A DNA stretch of 64,000 bases, taken from NCBI GenBank assembly GCA_037954665.1, contig JBBMOL010000197.1, positions 868,001 through 932,000 on the forward strand. Direction: 5' to 3'. Shown here one piece after another: positions 58,997 to 64,000 of the stretch; position 1 is the first letter of the stretch, and every line of letters begins with the position of its first letter. Under the pieces are notes generated by a model. The model saw only the letters and a program-made list of their open reading frames with translations, ran no database searches and was not told the DNA's origin. Origin of the DNA: Laguncularia racemosa. Lineage: Eukaryota; Streptophyta; Magnoliopsida; Myrtales; Combretaceae. The translations under genes were made by a program, and so were the position numbers.

Positions 58997-60942
58997 GTTA
59001 GTGTTATTTTGTTTTATGATGGGAACATTTTTAGAATAAAAATTACATCCTATGAAGAATAACAATTCCTCTTATTGAAATTTCTTATCTATTTCACAGC
59101 ACATAGCATAAATGTTCCCTATAGTATAGATTTTTATGAAGCAAAGGAAGAATTGCTATTTAATAACAATAAAGATAGAATTATAATTTCATTTAAGTGA
59201 ATCAAACACAATGTAAAAGCTACCAATGACATTGTAAAAATGCACTATAGTTTTTGGAATTCTTTTGCATCTATAAGGACAAAGAAAAAGGAAATAAATA
59301 TTATATTTTTTAAAAACATTCCCTAAAATATACTAATTAGAAAAATATTCCCACAAATATATCACTTGAAATTGACACTTAAAGTACGCTTTTAATTTGG
59401 CTTGAAACCAACACTTGAAGTGCCGATTTCTTTTGGCCTTAGTCACTACACCCACTCCTTCTTCTTCCCTCTTCCCTCACTCTATTTTCTCATTTGGATT
59501 TAAGTTTACTTTCCCTTTCTCTCTCGATCAGTAAAAACTTAAAAACCCTAACTCCATTTTTGCTCTCATTTAGGCTATTTTATGACAAATTAAAGGCTAA
59601 TCAAAGGTTTAGATAGTGAGATTATTCAAGTAGTGGTGAAGTTTGCAAAGAAAAGGTCCATTTTCATGGTTTTTTTAACGTCCTCTCTCTAGAAGTTGCG
59701 ACAAATTCTAAGGTAAATACTTTGCTAATGCTTTGTGGTTTTTATGATATCGTAGACGTATAAACGTAGTATAATATGGTGTTATGGTATTACATTGTTT
59801 GTGCTATGATGTTTTGGTAGTTTTTTTATTTTTTTGCTCTATAGATTTTTTTTTTATTCTACTAAGTTAAAATTAGCAGTTTAAGTGATGGTTTTAAGTA
59901 GTATATTATCAAGATTACCTTATTACTTGGTATTAGGGAGGGAATTGTTTTTTAAGAAAAAGTTAATAGGTTTTCATGTCCTCTTATGGAGTGAAAATCA
60001 ACCTCTTATCAATTACTTTAATATATTTATTTTATTAAAAGTTACATAATATAAATTATTATATATATAAATATTTATAAAAAATATAAAATATCAAAAT
60101 AGGTTTCTAAATAAAAGGAAGAAAAATAAGAATTGAAAAACAAAAGAAATCGTATAACAGAAAGTGAGCTAGGTATATCAAATATAAATAATTATTACCA
60201 ATTAAATATTTGTAACGTCCGTTCATGGAAAGAAAGTTGATTATAATGTGATTACCCTCCTGTGATGTTATTTTAATGTATTTAATTTATTAAAAGTTAT
60301 ATATTTAATAATGTAAATTATTATATATACAAATATTTTATAAAAGATATGAATACCAAAATAGGTTCATATGTTTATATAATGTAAATAAAAGGAAGAA
60401 AAGTAAAAAAAAATTAAAACAAAAGGAATCATATAATTTTTTAAAAACTGCATTGCAGAATTTCCCTTTTTAAATAAATTTGTAAATGGTTACCTTTACA
60501 TTATGCTTAGAATGAAGAGAAGGTGAGGAAAAGAAGTGAAGGGAATGGAATAAGGAGAGATTTAGCTTTACCTTTGTGGCTTATTTTGGCAAATATACAT
60601 TTATTTTTACTAGTGAAAAACATATCCTTGCATGTAGAAGTTTTAAGAGTATGTTCCATAGTTGATATTAGATGTCGGCAAAAAAAATGTGTTACTAGAA
60701 AATTCTCATATTTTGCTAATGTAATTTTTTGGAAGTTGCTAACTTAAAATTAAAAAATATATATATAAATTCAATAGGATAGATGGGATTTAGATAATAT
60801 CTAATTACTTTTTTAACATAATCATTAAGTGTGCATTCTTGACTTGTTTGATACTATCAGTCACAAACTTGTTTGATACACAAATGATAATTATTTGACA
60901 ACTTATTTGTCATTGTAATGTTTCGAGCCACTAGGTAAAAAA
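58997..60942. other. AT-rich non-coding DNA with a decayed direct repeat
   Basis: Segments 60020-60160 and 60276-60440 are diverged direct copies. Both contain TTTATTAAAAGTTA, AAATTATTATATATA, AAAATAGGTT and AAATAAAAGGAAGAAAA in the same order. No gene; the open frame at 60523-60747 has no homology. Confidence 0.55.
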
Positions 60943-62450
60943 ATGTCTAAGGTTAGAATCATTTGCTTTGCGCATGGGAACATTATGGACGGACCCGATG
61001 GGGTTTGCTATGATCTACACTCGACAACAATGGTTAGAGTTCATCTCGATTTGACTTATGAACAATTATTGGGTATTATTTGTACTCGTCTTTGAATTGA
61101 TAGTGTGATCAACTGAATCGAGTTGATCCATAGGTGCCCAATAATATATATTAACATCTATCGTTACTACGCAATACCAATCAATGATAGTTATGATGTG
61201 AACTAAATGTTGGCAAGTTCATTGGTGCATTCTGAGAGTAGTGATATTGTTGAGCTATACATGCGAATAAGCAAAATTAAGTTGTCGACTCTAGTAGATA
61301 TTGATTTAAGATAGGATAATACCATTCATGATCCGCTTCTAACTCATGTTAACCCTAAGGTTAACCAAGATCACCCCCAACTAAACTCTACTACCATGAC
61401 TAGATATCTTACATTGGAAATAGAAGTGGATTCAAATGTGAAGATTAAATAATTTAAGACCTCCATTTATAAGGAGTTTAAATATACTATGCACCCTAAG
61501 AGAGTTTAAGAATTGAATATACCATGCACCCTAAGAGAGTTTGAGAAGCAAAGCAGAAGGCCACTAAACTCTTATATGGCAAGTGGGAGGATTCGTATGC
61601 TATACTCTCACACCTACTAATCGCTATCTAAGAGGCAAACCTAGGCACGATCATAGAGTGGAAATGTCTAGACTCCAACAGTTAAGGGCATGTGATATTT
61701 GATAGAGTTTTCGAGGCATTTGGACCGTACATTGATGCATTTCCCCATTGCAAGTATTGTAGAAAACAAATCCTATTGTAGGTCTATGAAACTTCTAAGG
61801 TGAATTGAATTGCCTAATGAATTTTTCCAATGTTTTCAGTTCACTAATTACAATTAATGGAACTTTCTGTATGGAAAATATAAGCACAAGTTACTCATAA
61901 CAACAAGCTTTGGTGGATGCGTTGGTGGATGAAGAATCTGAAGACACTTGGGGTTGGTTCTTAAGATGTATTCTTATGTTTGTTATTAAAGATTGAACCA
62001 ATATTTGTTTAATCTCCAACCGTCATGGAGGTATTAAGGCTGTTGTGTAAGGCAAGAACATTGTGTGGCTAAGGGGCTAGCTATAGTGATGGTGCATTTG
62101 CCATGTTGCAAGTAACTTCAACAAATACATTAAGAGTGCTCAATGCAAAGACTTGTTGATTGCTCTACCTTTATTGGTCATTAGTATAGTTAGGAACATC
62201 AATGGCAAGTTTATAGACAATCATTCAAACCTTGCGCCGACAAAAAAGATTAGCTAGATCTTCAATTCCCTATTTAGCACCTAATGCCTTGTTAAAGGAG
62301 AAAGCATGGGAGGCTACAACAAAAATGGTTTTACAATGAGATGGGCATACATGAGCCACCATTAACTATAACGTGCAGTAAGTGCGGAGGGGAAGGCCAC
62401 AATGGAAGAATATGCACAGAACATAATAAGCAAGCATGGTAAGAAGGACC
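60943..62450 (+). pseudogene. MULE (Mutator-like) transposase, decayed
   Basis: The relic starts at the ATG at 60943 (MSKVRIICFAHGNIMDGPDG) and continues GVCYDLHSTT and LTYEQLLGIICTRL, the usual MULE N-terminal domain. After decayed sequence the central region reads KATKLLYGKWEDSYAILSHL, LGTIIEWKCLDS, then FDRVFEAFGPYIDAFPHC, the block just before the catalytic domain. It continues with YGKYKHKLLITTSFGG and scattered catalytic-domain words. The C-terminal zinc knuckle CSKCGGEGHNGRIC is at 62371-62412. Many stops and shifts. A 37-bp duplication (ATGCACCCTAAGAGAGTTT, copies at about 61489 and 61521) lies inside. It sits 137 bp upstream of the plant mobile domain relic in the same orientation. 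Confidence 0.82.
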
Positions 62451-62586
62451 TAAGTTACCTTGTTGTTTGGTTATTACATGTAGTTGTGATTTATATGTGA
62501 CATTATTCTTATATTTTATTCTTGCATGTGAATTGTCAATGAAATCTTTCAATTGATGTTTGCATATCTTCTTTTCATATTTGCAA

Positions 62587-64000
62587 ATGGATCAAAGCCC
62601 ACATGATAGATCATTATTGTGGGATTAGGTGGTCTATAGGTCAAAGCTTGTTTGGAGTGGTTAGGTAAAAACTTCACTACATGAAGCTTCTATTGGTGTT
62701 TTGGGTTAGAAATAGTATGAATTATGTCAAATGTGCAAGAAAATAACTGGCTTAGGTGTCATCGAAGCGAGGCAATCCTTAACCAACATAAGGATGACCA
62801 ATTAAGGTATACCAATGGATTGTGCCATATCTTTAAGCATTAGGCTTCATTAAGGTGTCTCACTTACCATCCATTCAGTTGGATTAGCACTTGCTTACGG
62901 CGTTGGTCAAGCATTGACAACTAAAGACACTTACTTTCCAAATGCCTTCGAACAAGATGACTGTGATGTTGTAGGACATTTTAATACCAATAGGCTTATT
63001 AATGGATGAGCATGTCATCATTGGTAGCATACAGCTAAGCTAGCATGACATTTGCCATTCTTTGTTAGGAATGAAGCCACCAGCATCAATTATTTAAGGA
63101 AACCAGCTTAAATTGATGTAGTTGAGGGATAATTTCAACAATCTGTCACCCGATGTAAATGACATCACCATCTAGTGGTTTGTGAGAGCACATATTTTAT
63201 AGTTGATAAGAGGTATGATCTTTGCTAATAAATCATAAAACAAAATGCATCTAATGTTCCTCCCCTTCCTATCCAACCTTCAAGCAGCTAGGCAATATGC
63301 ATGGAGGACGGCATGCCTCGCCTAGTTATATCACTACCTTTATAGTGCATTGCATGTTAAGGCATCCAAGATTAGTAGCCTATTAGTTATACTATAGGTT
63401 TGGGCATGGGAGTACTTCCTTTATATCACCTCTTTATGCCACATGGTGACGACACCAATCAAGGATCAACAACTCAAGTGCAAATGGGGTGTAGATTTCG
63501 ATGTTATGCAGCTACCAACCCATGTAGTGACATAATACCATGATGCATTTGACTGCTATGTCCCCAAATAGGTTTTCTCAACCTCCTTTACTTTATTCTA
63601 CTTCCTTGTTAAAGTTTATGACTTGGGTTTATTCCAACATATTAGCTTTTAGGTTGTTTGGATCCCCCCCACACATGCAGGCATAGTGATCCTGCCAACT
63701 GATTGTCGGGATAGCAATGACATTTGGCTTGCCCGAGTATCACTTATTTTCTTTCATGTCATCGAATTGTACTTTGTAGATTGGGTAGTTTTCCAATTTT
63801 GAGGCATCCAGACAATACCTCAATATATCGACATATTTGTAGAGCTCCATCAACTTGACTTGTAGGGTAGGACTGAGACAAATTAGGTCACCACCCACTC
63901 GGCCCGGTTAGAGTAGTAAGCTGACCATTGACATTGGATTGTCCATTTAACTCTAACTTACGGCTCACTAGACAAAGTGGCCTTAAGGTATGTTGCCTGG
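62587..64000 (+). pseudogene. Plant mobile domain (PMD, MAIL/MAIN-like) relic, continues past the window
   Basis: The relic begins MDQSPHDRSLLWD at 62587, the typical N-terminus of these proteins. Later words in order are VIIGSIQLS, HDICHSLLGMKPPASII and LRDNFNNLSPDVNDITI, then LIRGMIFANKS and KMHLMFLPFLSNLQAARQYA. These are followed by LLVILQVWAWEYF, CKWGVDFDVMQLPTHVV, DAFDCYVP, DCRDSNDIWLARVSLIFFHV and the C-terminal HQLDL-GRTETN block (63850-63885). The domain occurs in host silencing or genome-stability proteins (MAIN, MAIL1-3) and in transposons. Here it has many stops, appears intronless and follows a MULE transposase, so a transposon-borne copy is most likely. Confidence 0.85.

Overview
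The window is nuclear chromosomal DNA of a flowering plant. It is AT-rich, has GT-AG spliceosomal introns, and is packed with plant transposons: Ty3/gypsy, Ty1/copia, CACTA, hAT and Mutator-like (MULE) elements. A plant-mobile-domain relic lies at the right edge. I cannot name the species from the sequence.

Only one complete host gene is visible: a 12-exon ABCB (P-glycoprotein/MDR-type) full transporter on the minus strand at 11938-18960. Joining the exons at GT-AG borders gives an uninterrupted frame of 1,250 codons plus stop, with both nucleotide-binding domains intact. A broken DEAD-box RNA helicase copy sits at the left edge (1-662).

Layout. 1-4 kb: helicase relic, then non-coding DNA with several tandem repeats (79, 58 and 40 bp periods). 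4.2-7.3 kb: decayed gypsy gag-protease region on the minus strand with a possible LTR. 8.0-10.2 kb: a 2,159-bp solo LTR with a perfect 5-bp target duplication, carrying a tRNA-like module. 11.9-19 kb: the ABCB gene. 19.8-29.6 kb: AT-rich intergenic DNA with small DNA-transposon derivatives and an RNase H-like relic. 29.6-41.3 kb: a nest of three elements. An old, decayed gypsy element has a young gypsy element (29944-35100) inside its 5' LTR and a CACTA-type element (40078-41233) inside its 3' LTR. 41.8-45 kb: a GC-rich non-autonomous hAT element, a second integrase-deleted gypsy relic split by a MULE-type MITE, and a copia 3' end. 45-50.8 kb: nothing recognisable. 50.8-54.5 kb: a decayed hAT transposon with transposase remains. 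55-60.9 kb: MITEs, repeats and an unassigned GC-richer block. 60.9-64 kb: a decayed MULE transposase followed in the same orientation by a plant mobile domain relic that runs off the window.

The most interesting points are the MULE plus plant-mobile-domain arrangement, a 5S-rRNA-like segment inside the CACTA element, the tRNA-like module inside the solo LTR, and integrase-core deletions in two unrelated gypsy copies. I saw no clear evidence for a wholly new system. The notable material is how transposons have combined and captured other sequences.
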